NCBI RefSeq assembly: GCF_014705605.1
Contig: NZ_JACXIZ010000055.1
Coordinates: forward strand, 1-43,533
Length of the DNA: 43,533 nucleotides
Source of the DNA: Paenibacillus sabuli
GTDB taxonomy: Bacteria; Bacillota; Bacilli; Paenibacillales; Paenibacillaceae
Direction: 5' to 3'
In this document: positions 9,468 to 18,294 of the stretch, in pieces
Numbering within the stretch: position 1 is the stretch's first letter
Layout: the number at the start of each line of letters is the position of its first letter
Notes under the pieces: generated by a model
What the model saw: the letters and a program-made list of their open reading frames with translations, nothing else
Told to the model about the DNA's origin: nothing
The model's database searches: none
Made by a program: the position numbers and the translations under genes

Positions 9468-11279
9468 TTAGGTCCCGCCCGTTATGTCGCGCGGCCAGCG
9501 CAACAGGACAACGGTCCCGTCCCCCGTGGTCGATTGATTACGAATGCTCATAGTAAACTTCCTGCCGTAAGTGAGCTTGTATCGGCGATGGACATTCATC
9601 ATGCCCGTGTGTCGGCGAAAAAAGGGGTCGGCTGCGACATCTTCGCCTGCTGTCATTTTGTTGAGTCGGCTGAGAGTCTCGGGGGGCATCCCGAGTCCGT
9701 TGTCTTCAATGACAAATACGACATCATGCTCCTCGATTCTCCCGGCAATGCGAAGCCGAAACGTCTTGTTCCTCTCATTCGGGCTCCAGCCATGCTTTAA
9801 CGCATTCTCCACAAACGGTTGAAGGCTAAGCTTCATCATATTGAGGCGCAGCAGCTCGTCGGAAATGTCGATATCCACCTCCACCCGTTCCCCGTACCGG
9901 TAATCGTGAATGCGTAAAAAATCGCGAATGTATACCAGCTCGTCTGTCAGCGGCGCATATCCGTCGTCTTGCCGGACATTGTATCGCATCAGTCTCGAGA
10001 GGGTCTGCAGCATGTCGCTAACCGCGTTGCCGTCATTATGAAGTGAATACGAGTCGATGGTTTCCAAGGTGTTGAACAAAAAATGAGGATTGATTTGGGC
10101 TTGCAATTGGAGCAGCTCTTTTTCTCTTTCTCTTAGCTGGGACTGAAGCACCTCCTGCTTCAATTGCTCCAAATTGTCCAACATCGCATTATAGGTGCGA
10201 ATCAGGAACCCGAATTCATCCCGGGTCGTATGCGCAATCGGGATCGAGCGGCCTTTCCCGAGCATTTGCATGCCGTGCTTGAGCCGGTATAGCGGGCTAA
10301 GGACAATACGCATGATCGGATAAGCGATCAGCATGGCGATCAGAAGGCTCACTGCCGCCACGAAGATGGTCCAGCTCCTCGTCTGCTTAATCGCTCGGTT
10401 CACTTCGTTCATATTGGATACGCCAACGAGCGACCAGTCCCCGATGGCAATCGGATGATGCATGACCTGATACCGTGCTCCATTCTGGTGAAGGACAAAT
10501 GGCTCAACCGTCCATGTATTCAAATTCGGCCTTGCGTTCAAATGGGCATAGATTTGATCGTTAAGCGGATCGAACGAGCCTGAAGGGAAGCTGGCTCCCG
10601 AGCTTCGGTCGATCAAGAACATTCGCCCCCCTTCCCCCAACTGGGTGTGCTGCAACAGTCGTTCTAGCCATGACGCGTCAATCTCGACCAACAGCCATCC
10701 TCCGATGGCCTGCTTGGATAGGTCGATGACAGGTTTCACAAATGTGATGACTTGCCGCTCGGAGGCCGGGTAGAGCGCGTAGCGCATCGGATGCGGCCCA
10801 AGCAAGGCTTCTTTTTTTGACGCAAACACTTGCTGGAAAAGCGGATCTTCTCGAAACGGATATTCATATTGAATGTGCAGCTTTTGCGATTCTGAATAAA
10901 CCTTGCCCAAGGGGTCCAGGTAAAGCACGCTGAGGATCTCCGATTTCGATTGAATCAGCAACTGAAGAAGCGGCCGGAAGCTGAGCGAGTATTTTGAGAT
11001 CAACGGAACATTGTCGGCCGGTACGGATAAAAATTTCTGAAACTCGGAATTGATATAGACCGGTAAAAGCGTCTCGTTGATCCCGCTTAAATAATTGTCG
11101 ATTTCCCCGGTTACGTACTCGACTAGTTGAGAGGAGAGCGTGGCTGAGTAACGGGTGCTCGAGTGCACGAATAAATATTGAGACATCGCGCTGACGGCGA
11201 TTGCAGGTACGAGCGAAAGTACGATCAGTAGCACAAACAGCTTGCTTCGAAGGGAAAAATAGCGCATATCCAGCAGCAC
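9468..11279 (-). CDS. YesM-like sensor histidine kinase
   Basis: Membrane sensor kinase of the family that works with YesN-type regulators. It has a first membrane helix at about residues 12-34 (LFVLLIVLSLVPAIAVSA), an extracellular Cache-like sensor region of about 260 residues, a second helix near 300-322, and a HAMP linker. The His_kinase domain carries QINPHFLFNTLE (phosphorylated His near residue 398), and the ATPase domain has the N-box VENALKHG and G-box EDNGLGMP. Length 603 aa is normal for the family. GTG 11279 has a weak GAGG site in front; ATG 11267 is an alternative. It is divergent from the regulator at 11518, whereas such pairs more often form one operon. It probably senses the sugar taken up by the adjacent importer. 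Confidence 0.9.
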   Translation of the reverse strand: MLLDMRYFSLRSKLFVLLIVLSLVPAIAVSAMSQYLFVHSSTRYSATLSSQLVEYVTGEIDNYLSGINETLLPVYINSEFQKFLSVPADNVPLISKYSLSFRPLLQLLIQSKSEILSVLYLDPLGKVYSESQKLHIQYEYPFREDPLFQQVFASKKEALLGPHPMRYALYPASERQVITFVKPVIDLSKQAIGGWLLVEIDASWLERLLQHTQLGEGGRMFLIDRSSGASFPSGSFDPLNDQIYAHLNARPNLNTWTVEPFVLHQNGARYQVMHHPIAIGDWSLVGVSNMNEVNRAIKQTRSWTIFVAAVSLLIAMLIAYPIMRIVLSPLYRLKHGMQMLGKGRSIPIAHTTRDEFGFLIRTYNAMLDNLEQLKQEVLQSQLREREKELLQLQAQINPHFLFNTLETIDSYSLHNDGNAVSDMLQTLSRLMRYNVRQDDGYAPLTDELVYIRDFLRIHDYRYGERVEVDIDISDELLRLNMMKLSLQPFVENALKHGWSPNERNKTFRLRIAGRIEEHDVVFVIEDNGLGMPPETLSRLNKMTAGEDVAADPFFRRHTGMMNVHRRYKLTYGRKFTMSIRNQSTTGDGTVVLLRWPRDITGGT

Positions 11280-11517
11280 CGTCCTCGACAGAAATTTCCA
11301 GTAGCAAGGAATTGCCTTTACTTTGGTTGTAAATGTGGTTAACTAAGGATAGCGTTCATCTCGCAAAAATGAAAGCGATTTCTTATTTGAGCTGTCTGGC
11401 CGCCGTCATGCCGCCGGTCCCCGCGGGCTGGGAGCTGCGCGCGGAAAGAATTGGCGGCCGCAACCAGACATCCTCGCCGTTTCGCCTTTATAAAGTCCAG
11501 CACGAGGAGCGATTGCC

Positions 11518-12900
11518 ATGAAAATCTGCGTCATTGATGACGAACGAGCGGTTCGTACGGGGGTTATCTTTAAGCTGAACAGCTTGGGGAAATCGATGGA
11601 CGTGTTTGATGCGGGTTATGGTCAGGTGGCATTGGAGCAAGTTCGCGTCGTTCGTCCGGAGCTCATTATTGCCGATATTATGATGCCGGGGCTCGATGGG
11701 CTGGAATTGCTGCGCCATGTCAAATCGGAGTTGCCGAACGCAAGCGTTTATTTACTGACCGGCTATTCCGAATTCGAATATGCTCGCAAAGCCATTCAGC
11801 TCGGAGCGGACGGCTACTTGCTAAAGCCGGCGGCTAAAGAAGAGCTGAGCAAGCTGGTGGAGACGGTCAACCGCAAGTGGCAAGAGAGAGTGGCCGGCGA
11901 CCTGCGGCGATTGAATGCGGAACTTCAGCATCAATATTACTTGGATGCGCTGACGATCGACAGGCCGACTGAATGGTTCGACGCGGGAATCCCCAAGCAC
12001 ATTCGGCTAGGAGCGGATGCCGCGGCGATCAGGGGGGGCGAGGAGGATACGGTTGCCATCCTACAAATCAAGCCCGGTCTCTATGGCGTGGTGAAGCGCT
12101 GCAATTGGAGCGAGACGGGATCTTATACGCATGCCGAGCAGTTCGCCGCTGTCCTGGCGAAGCAAGTGGCGCATTGGGAGAGCGAAAGCTTTTTTCGGGA
12201 CACTAGCGCATGTCGACACAAAAATGGGGACGATCCGAGTCAAGCCGCGGCTTTGCGTCATCGTATCTTGCTGGAGATGAAAGCGCTGAATATTGAACGA
12301 TTGACACTTGAGCTGCATGCTTTCCTGGACCTGGTTGGCGGATTCGAACTGAGCCGCCTTCGCAAGGCCTGTGCGTTTTTGATGGCGGCGCTGGATGAGC
12401 ATTTGACGATTGGACATGATGTGACGATTGTTGAGGAAGACCGGCTTGCCTATTGGACGGCTTGGACGATGGGCCACACCAGTTGGGCAGTGCTGCGCCG
12501 CAGTATCGATCGATTCGTTGTGGGCGGCGCAAGCGCGCTGGCTGACTTGGACGCGAATCCTTCTCCCAATGAGCTCGTCGATCGCGCGAAGCGGGCGCTG
12601 CAGCAGGCCAAGGGCTCCGAAATCAGCCTCGAAGCAGTTGCGGCTTCGCTGAGCGTACATCCGGTGACGCTTAGTCGAATGTTCAAGCAAGAGACCGGGG
12701 AGAACTTCGTACGTTATGTCGTGCGCTACAAGATGAATCTGGCGGCGCGCTTGTTGAAGGAGGGAGATAGGAAGGCCGGCCAAATTGCGGAGGAAGTCGG
12801 CTATGCCGATTATCGGTATTTCAGCCAGTTGTTCAAAACGATGCACGGCACGAGTCCCGCGGCGTATCGCAAGACGCACCTGCACCGGGAGAAAGGTTAA
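11518..12900 (+). CDS. YesN-like response regulator with AraC-type DNA-binding domain
   Basis: Two-component regulator of 460 residues. The N-terminal receiver domain has the acidic pocket D7-D8, phosphoacceptor D53 (in IIADIMMPG), T81 and K103 (LLKP). A middle region of about 240 residues follows, then an AraC-type double helix-turn-helix at about 365-455 (ISLEAVAASLSVHPVTLSRMFKQ, then GQIAEEVGYADYRYFSQLFK). The start follows GAGGAGCG by a short spacer ('cacgaggagcgattgccATG'). It should receive phosphate from the divergent kinase at 9468 and activate the downstream importer and sulfatase genes, as related pairs do; that target is inferred from position. Confidence 0.92.
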   Translation: MKICVIDDERAVRTGVIFKLNSLGKSMDVFDAGYGQVALEQVRVVRPELIIADIMMPGLDGLELLRHVKSELPNASVYLLTGYSEFEYARKAIQLGADGYLLKPAAKEELSKLVETVNRKWQERVAGDLRRLNAELQHQYYLDALTIDRPTEWFDAGIPKHIRLGADAAAIRGGEEDTVAILQIKPGLYGVVKRCNWSETGSYTHAEQFAAVLAKQVAHWESESFFRDTSACRHKNGDDPSQAAALRHRILLEMKALNIERLTLELHAFLDLVGGFELSRLRKACAFLMAALDEHLTIGHDVTIVEEDRLAYWTAWTMGHTSWAVLRRSIDRFVVGGASALADLDANPSPNELVDRAKRALQQAKGSEISLEAVAASLSVHPVTLSRMFKQETGENFVRYVVRYKMNLAARLLKEGDRKAGQIAEEVGYADYRYFSQLFKTMHGTSPAAYRKTHLHREKG

Positions 12901-13005
12901 AAAGTTCGCACCTGGCACTAAATTATTCACCTGTTTGCAAAAATCGGCCTTGCGTATACTGGAGGTGTCGCGACCGATTACGAAGATAAGGGGAGTGTGA
13001 ACAGG

Positions 13006-14508
13006 ATGAAAAAAACAGGATGGCTGGGAATGGTAGTGGCGTTTGGCACGCTTTTGTCCGCTTGCAGTGGCGAGAACGAAGCGCCGCAGCGCGGAGCCGA
13101 CAATGTCGGAGATCCGTCAAGCGGGCAAGAGGAGGTCACGTTGACGTTCTGGAGTCGCTGGCCCGAATCGCAGCCTGTTTTCGAGCAAGCCATTCAAGAG
13201 TTCGAGGACTTGCACCCGAATATTCACATTTCTTTTCCAAGCATCGCCTCCAGTCAATATTCGGCTCAGCTTCAGGCGGCGGTAGCCAGCAACGATCTGC
13301 CGGACATTTTCTCCAATCACGCCTCCATTCCGACGGACCAGCTCGTTCAACTTGGCTTGATTCGCGATCTGAATGATCTCTTTCCTCCGGAAAAGAAAGC
13401 GGCCTTCTACGAAGGCACGTGGACAGAGGGCTTTACGACAATGGATGGGAACGTATACGCCTTGCCGCATTTTACGCCACGGCGCTTCGCGAATGTCATG
13501 TTTTATAATTTGGACGTGCTGGAGCAGGCTGGCTTGACAGAAGCGGATGTCCCCGCCTCCTGGTCTGAGCTGGAGGAGGTCGGAGGCAAGATCAGACGTG
13601 CGACGGAGGGAGTCTATCCGCTCATCCTCGGCATCAAGACGGACTGGTTAATGAACGGTCTGATCGGTCAGATGGGCTCGGCGATCAATCCCGATGTATT
13701 GCCAAATGACACCGCTTACTCCGGATTCAATTATCAAACCGGCACCTACGAGCAGGATTCGGCAGGGATTGTGCAGACGATGGAGTTCATCAAGCAACTG
13801 CAGGAAGAAAAACTGCTGCATCCCAACAGTCTCGTCATCGACTACAGGGAAGCTTCCGCATTGTTCGCGGGCGGCCAGGCGGCTTTTGTCATCGACGGCA
13901 CCTTCCTAACCTCGGAGCTGCAAAAAAACAACCAGTTCGATCGCTTTGGCGTTGCGCCCTTGCCGACGAAGGACGGCAAGCCGCAATACTACGCCTTCCA
14001 AGGCGAGACCAAGGCCGCGGTGCATGTCAGCAAACAGACAAAGCATTATGAAGAAGTCAAGCTGTTCCTCTCCTTCTATATGGATCGCATCTATGCCTTG
14101 CAAATGGAGGAGGGCATCGAAGGCTCGCCGATCATTGCGCAGAACGAGGCGCTGCCTTCGGACAATGCCCAGTTCAAGCAAGCACAGACCATTCAAGACG
14201 AGACCTTCATTCTCAGTCCGCATCAGTATAGCCGCAACCTGGCGACCATTCAGGTACACACGGAGCTGAACGGCAAAAAGCCGAAGGAGAATTACGGAAA
14301 GATTCTCGAGGGTTACCTGGCCGGTCAAATTCCGAATGTGGAAACTGCGCTGGGCCAGCTCGCAGCGGACTACAACGCAGCGCTTGAAGCGTCCATCGCC
14401 AAGGTGGCGGCCGGCGGGACAAGTGTCAGCCTGGACGATTATACGTTCCCGAACTGGGTGCCGTTCGAACCGTACACGCAAGACCAATACGATGAGCTCG
14501 ACGACTAA
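13006..14508 (+). CDS. Sugar ABC transporter substrate-binding lipoprotein
   Basis: Family 1 extracellular solute-binding protein of 500 residues. A signal peptide ends in the lipobox LLSAC with the lipidated Cys at residue 20, then EVTLTFWSRWPE, ASNDLPDIFSNHAS and the usual mixed alpha/beta body with an aromatic-rich C-terminus. I chose ATG 13006, ten bases after AAGGGGAG; the in-frame GTG 12997 lies right at the ribosome site. It heads the run lipoprotein, permease, permease, sulfatase, all on one strand with short gaps, and follows the YesN-like regulator. It should capture an oligosaccharide outside the membrane; the linked sulfatase suggests a sulfated one. Confidence 0.92.
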   Translation: MKKTGWLGMVVAFGTLLSACSGENEAPQRGADNVGDPSSGQEEVTLTFWSRWPESQPVFEQAIQEFEDLHPNIHISFPSIASSQYSAQLQAAVASNDLPDIFSNHASIPTDQLVQLGLIRDLNDLFPPEKKAAFYEGTWTEGFTTMDGNVYALPHFTPRRFANVMFYNLDVLEQAGLTEADVPASWSELEEVGGKIRRATEGVYPLILGIKTDWLMNGLIGQMGSAINPDVLPNDTAYSGFNYQTGTYEQDSAGIVQTMEFIKQLQEEKLLHPNSLVIDYREASALFAGGQAAFVIDGTFLTSELQKNNQFDRFGVAPLPTKDGKPQYYAFQGETKAAVHVSKQTKHYEEVKLFLSFYMDRIYALQMEEGIEGSPIIAQNEALPSDNAQFKQAQTIQDETFILSPHQYSRNLATIQVHTELNGKKPKENYGKILEGYLAGQIPNVETALGQLAADYNAALEASIAKVAAGGTSVSLDDYTFPNWVPFEPYTQDQYDELDD

Positions 14509-14522
14509 AGGAGCTGGATAAG

Positions 14523-15512
14523 ATGCGCGCAGCTACAACCGCAGCCAGGCGGCGAGACGGCGCCGCCCAATCGTTGTCCGGCCGTCGCAATCGGATCCGT
14601 TTTGCGTGGGCGTATGCGTTTATTTTTCCGCAGCTATTGTTTTTTCTGGTGTTTACCATATACCCGATTATCATGAGCTACGTGTATGCGTTCTTTGATT
14701 GGAGCGGGTTCGGCCCGCTTTCCAACTTTGTCGGATTGGAGAATTTGGCGCGGCTGATGCAGGACGATCAGTTTTGGAACGCCTTTCGCAACAGCCTTGT
14801 CTTCATTTTTTCCAAGACGGTCATCTTGATGCCGACGACGCTCTTGATGGCGCTTATTTTAAATCAGGCCTTTTTTAGAGGCAAGGTTGTGTACCGCACG
14901 CTTTATTTTTTACCGGTCGTCACAACGACCTCTATCGTCGGCATTATTATGAAATTCATTTTCGGCAACGAAAACGCGTTGTTTAACGAAACGTTGCTCT
15001 CGCTCGGGATCTTGAAGGAGCCGGTGCCATGGCTGGGCCAGGCCGGGACGGCGATGCTGGTGCTCATCCTGGTTGGTTCGTGGAAATTTTTCGGCATGAT
15101 GATGGTCTACTGGCTGGCCGGCCTGCAGTCTTTGCCCGGCGACATATATGAGGCAGCGACTGTGGACGGGGCGGGTTACTGGCAGACGCTGCGTAGCATT
15201 ACACTACCGTTGCTGCTGCCTGTCGGCACCGTGATTTTGCTGCTGACGGTCGTCAACAGCATGCATGTTTTTGATCTCGTCAAGACGCTGACGAACGGAG
15301 GGCCGTACTTCGCGACGGAGACCGTCGATTTGTATATTTACAACTACGCCTTCAGCGCGAGCGGGTTTCCCCAGATTGGCTATGCGTCGGCGGCGGGCAT
15401 CGTGTTCGGCTTGACGATCTTCTTGCTCACAGCAGCGCTCGGCGGCTTGGTGAAGCTGTCCAGGGACGGTCAGAGCGCCCGCGAAGCCGCGAGTGCCAAG
15501 GGAGGAATATAA
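14523..15512 (+). CDS. Sugar ABC transporter permease (MalF/UgpA type)
   Basis: Integral membrane protein of 329 residues with about six helices, beginning AYAFIFPQLLFFLVFTIYPI. The cytoplasmic coupling loop EAATVDGAGYWQTLRSITLPLL matches the EAA motif that docks the ATPase. The start follows AAAGGAGC, 14 bases after the lipoprotein stop. It pairs with the next gene to form the membrane channel. No ATPase gene is nearby, so a shared MsmX-type ATPase encoded elsewhere probably powers it. Confidence 0.93.
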   Translation: MRAATTAARRRDGAAQSLSGRRNRIRFAWAYAFIFPQLLFFLVFTIYPIIMSYVYAFFDWSGFGPLSNFVGLENLARLMQDDQFWNAFRNSLVFIFSKTVILMPTTLLMALILNQAFFRGKVVYRTLYFLPVVTTTSIVGIIMKFIFGNENALFNETLLSLGILKEPVPWLGQAGTAMLVLILVGSWKFFGMMMVYWLAGLQSLPGDIYEAATVDGAGYWQTLRSITLPLLLPVGTVILLLTVVNSMHVFDLVKTLTNGGPYFATETVDLYIYNYAFSASGFPQIGYASAAGIVFGLTIFLLTAALGGLVKLSRDGQSAREAASAKGGI

Positions 15513-15514
15513 GC

Positions 15515-16351
15515 ATGCCGACGAAGAGAAGGCGGTGGCTCGGCGGCGCGATGCACACGCTGCTCATTGGACTGGCGATCATCTGGATTTATCCGTTCGT
15601 GTGGATGATTTTCTCCTCGCTCAAGACCAATACCGAATATATGAATGCAGGCTTCAAGCTGCTGCCGGAAGTTCCGAGATGGGAGAATTACGGACGCGCT
15701 TGGAATGTCGGCCAATTCTCGGTCTATTTCAGCAATTCCATAATTATTACATGCACGACCGTCGTCATCGTCATCGCGATGTGCGCCTTAACCGGCTACG
15801 CGCTCGGCAGGGTGCGGTTCCCGGGGCGCAATTGGTTTGTCGCGGCGATTACGGCCACGATGTTTATTCCGAAGGGCTACACGATCATTCCGATTTATCA
15901 AATTATCAAAAGCCTCGGCCTGTTAAATACGCTGCCGGGCATTATTTTGGCCGAATCGTCCGGGGCGCATGTTCTTTTCATTTTGCTGTTCATGACCTAT
16001 TTTTTTAACTTGCCAAAGGAACTGGAGGAAGCGTCGGAAATCGACGGATGCGGATTTTTTCGAACCTTTGTCCAGGTCATGCTGCCGCTGGCCAAGCCAA
16101 TTGTAGCCACTACGGCCATCATGCAATTCATTTGGACCTGGAATTCGTTTTTTGTGCCGTTGATTTTCAGTATCAACAAGCCAGAAATCCGCACGCTCGC
16201 GGTAGGGATGTACGCTTTTGTGGGCGAGCATACGGTCGATTGGTCCGGCATGGCCGCAGGCGCTGCGATCTCCTTGCTGCCGGTCATCGTGGTGTTCATT
16301 GTTTTTCAACGCTTCTTCATTGAAGGCATATCAGGCTCCGTTAAAGGATGA
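15515..16351 (+). CDS. Sugar ABC transporter permease (MalG/UgpE type)
   Basis: Second membrane subunit, 278 residues. The N-terminus is LLIGLAIIWIYPFVWMIFSSLK and the EAA loop is LEEASEIDGCGFFRTFVQVMLPLAKP. The start lies two bases after the previous stop with GGAGGAATATAAGC before it, inside the end of the upstream gene, so translation is probably coupled. Its stop overlaps the longer possible start of the sulfatase gene. Confidence 0.93.
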   Translation: MPTKRRRWLGGAMHTLLIGLAIIWIYPFVWMIFSSLKTNTEYMNAGFKLLPEVPRWENYGRAWNVGQFSVYFSNSIIITCTTVVIVIAMCALTGYALGRVRFPGRNWFVAAITATMFIPKGYTIIPIYQIIKSLGLLNTLPGIILAESSGAHVLFILLFMTYFFNLPKELEEASEIDGCGFFRTFVQVMLPLAKPIVATTAIMQFIWTWNSFFVPLIFSINKPEIRTLAVGMYAFVGEHTVDWSGMAAGAAISLLPVIVVFIVFQRFFIEGISGSVKG

Positions 16352-16374
16352 ATCAAGCTGGGGAGGGAATCGGG

Positions 16375-17850
16375 ATGGTCAAGCAACCGCATATTGTCAT
16401 ATTCAATCCGGATCAATGGCGCAGCGATGTGATGGGGCATCTGGGCAATCCGGCCGCAATCACGCCGAATTTGGACCGCATGGCGGCGACCGACGGGGTT
16501 TCGTTTCGCAACGCGTTTTGTCAGAATACAGTATGCACGCCGAGCCGCTGTTCGTTCATGAGCGGCTGGTATCCGCACGTTAGGGGACACCGCACGATGT
16601 ATCATATGATGCAGCCGGACGAGCCGGTCCTGCTCAAGACGCTGAAGGCGCGCGGTTACTTCGTCTGGTGGGGCGGCAAAAACGATCTTGTGCCCGCCGA
16701 GAATGGGTACTCGGCCTACTGCGATGTCAAGTACGAGCCCGAGCGAACGCCGCGTCCGGAGACGAATCTGCACGCCCGCGACGCCTGGCGCGGCGATCCG
16801 GAAGGAGATAACTACTATTCGTTCTATGCCGGCCAATTGGAGAAGGCAGAAACGGAGGATGCTTATTACGACGGAGACTGGGCCAATGTGCTCGGCGCAA
16901 TTGAACAAATTCGCAACGCGCCGGCCGACCAACCGCTCTGCATTTATTTGCCGCTCTTGTATCCGCATCCGCCCTATGGCGTGGAGGAGCCGTACTTCAG
17001 CATGATCGATCGCGCCAAGCTGCCGCCGCGCATCCCGGCGCCGACCGACTGGAGCGGCAAGCCGAGTCTGCTCAAAGGCATCCATGACAAGCAGCGGCTC
17101 CAAGGCTGGGACCAGACGCGCTGGAACGAGCTTCGTGCGACCTATTACGGCATGTGCGCCCGTGTCGATCAGCAATTCGGGATGGTGATGGACGCCCTGC
17201 GCGAGGTCGGGATGTACGACGAGACGGCGGTTTTTTTCTTTTCCGACCACGGCGATTTTACAGGGGATTACGGGCTCGTGGAAAAGACGCAAAACACGTT
17301 CGAGGATTGCCTCTCCCGCGTGCCTTTCGTCGTCAAGCCGCCGAAAGCGGAGCCTGTGCAGCCGCGCGTGTCCGACGCGCTGGTGGAGTTGATCGATTTC
17401 TCCGCGACGGTGGAAGCGCTGCTCGGGATTGAGCCGGCGCATAGTCACTATGGCCGCTCGCTGCTGCCGCTGATAGCGGGCGAGACGGACAGCCATCGCG
17501 ACGCCGTATTCTGCGAGGGAGGGCGGCGCCACGGCGAGCAGCAGTGCATGGAGCGGGAGAGCGCCTCGGCGGGCAATTCGGGCTTGTATTCGCCGCGTAT
17601 CCAGTGGCAGCTACAGGAGGGGCCGGAGCATACCAAGGCGGTGATGTGTCGCACCCACACGCACAAATACGTGCGTCGCCTGTATGAGCAGGACGAATTG
17701 TATGAGCTGGGCTCGGATCCCGGAGAGACGGTGAACCGCATTCAAGACCCTGCATTATCCACGGTATTGGCGGAGCTCAAGGAACGCATGCTGACCTTCT
17801 ATCAGGAGACGTGCGACGCGGTGCCGCACCGCGCGAATCGACGGATGTAG
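16375..17850 (+). CDS. Type I sulfatase
   Basis: Alkaline-phosphatase superfamily sulfatase of 491 residues. The activation signature C-T-P-S-R is present (C54 to R58, in NTVCTPSRCSFMSG), where the Cys would be turned into formylglycine. Metal ligands are seen in NPDQWRSD near the start and FFFSDHGDFTGDYG in the second half. I chose ATG 16375, seven bases after GGGGAGGG; an in-frame ATG at 16348 overlaps the permease stop. No signal peptide, so it should act in the cytoplasm on an imported sulfated sugar. The maturation enzyme is not in the window. The exact substrate cannot be told from the sequence. Confidence 0.93.
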   Translation: MVKQPHIVIFNPDQWRSDVMGHLGNPAAITPNLDRMAATDGVSFRNAFCQNTVCTPSRCSFMSGWYPHVRGHRTMYHMMQPDEPVLLKTLKARGYFVWWGGKNDLVPAENGYSAYCDVKYEPERTPRPETNLHARDAWRGDPEGDNYYSFYAGQLEKAETEDAYYDGDWANVLGAIEQIRNAPADQPLCIYLPLLYPHPPYGVEEPYFSMIDRAKLPPRIPAPTDWSGKPSLLKGIHDKQRLQGWDQTRWNELRATYYGMCARVDQQFGMVMDALREVGMYDETAVFFFSDHGDFTGDYGLVEKTQNTFEDCLSRVPFVVKPPKAEPVQPRVSDALVELIDFSATVEALLGIEPAHSHYGRSLLPLIAGETDSHRDAVFCEGGRRHGEQQCMERESASAGNSGLYSPRIQWQLQEGPEHTKAVMCRTHTHKYVRRLYEQDELYELGSDPGETVNRIQDPALSTVLAELKERMLTFYQETCDAVPHRANRRM

Positions 17851-18125
17851 GGTTTGGAATGCGGCTGAGCTTGATTGGTGACGATTTGAGTTGCATGTAA
17901 GTTCCTGAGACAGCAAGCTATAGCTGGCGCGGATAGCTCCGTTGTTCGTGGCCGATCATCCAGCCGATGATAGATCGAGCAGGCCGCGCTGTTTATTCGC
18001 TACAGTGTTCTCGAGTATGAGTCGGGGGGCTCACTAGCGAAAGTCTGCTCGAACGGACAATAATGTTTGTTACTCATGCATGGCTGCGGTGAGGGATGCT
18101 CATCATGACGACAGGAAGGACGACC
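17851..18125. other. Gap before array 2 leader, holds a GGACA...TGT dyad
   Basis: No gene or clear terminator is seen. The dyad GAACGGACAATAATGTTTGTTAC lies at 18051-18073. From there to the leader the sequence matches the flank of array 1 (3399-3461), with AGTCTG before the dyad and CTGC, GAGG and ATCATGACGA blocks after it, so the two arrays share a longer upstream region than the 169-bp leader. Confidence 0.6.
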
Positions 18126-18294
18126 GGTGCGAACCCCAGGTGCACATGAAATCCCTGGGAGGTTCGCACCCCGCGTCAACACTGGCTTTTTTGAAAACAG
18201 ACTCGTTTTTTTATCCTGAAAAATGTATACTAAAAATAGGTTCGCACTTTTGAGCCCGGGAGCCCTTGCCCTGTAAGGGCTCCCGGGCGCCGCT
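18126..18294 (+). promoter_or_regulatory. Leader of CRISPR array 2
   Basis: 169-bp leader. Dyad arms are at 18126-18135 and 18161-18170. A -10-like TATACT lies at 18226-18231, followed by GGTTCGCAC. A perfect 14-bp palindrome (GCCCGGGAGCCCTT, loop GCCCTGT, then the reverse complement) spans 18254-18288 and ends six bases before the first repeat. Confidence 0.82.

Noticed and set aside
12903-12911. GTTCGCACC, as in the CRISPR leaders, upstream of the importer operon
   Set aside because: A lone 9-mer without the paired arm; chance match is likely.
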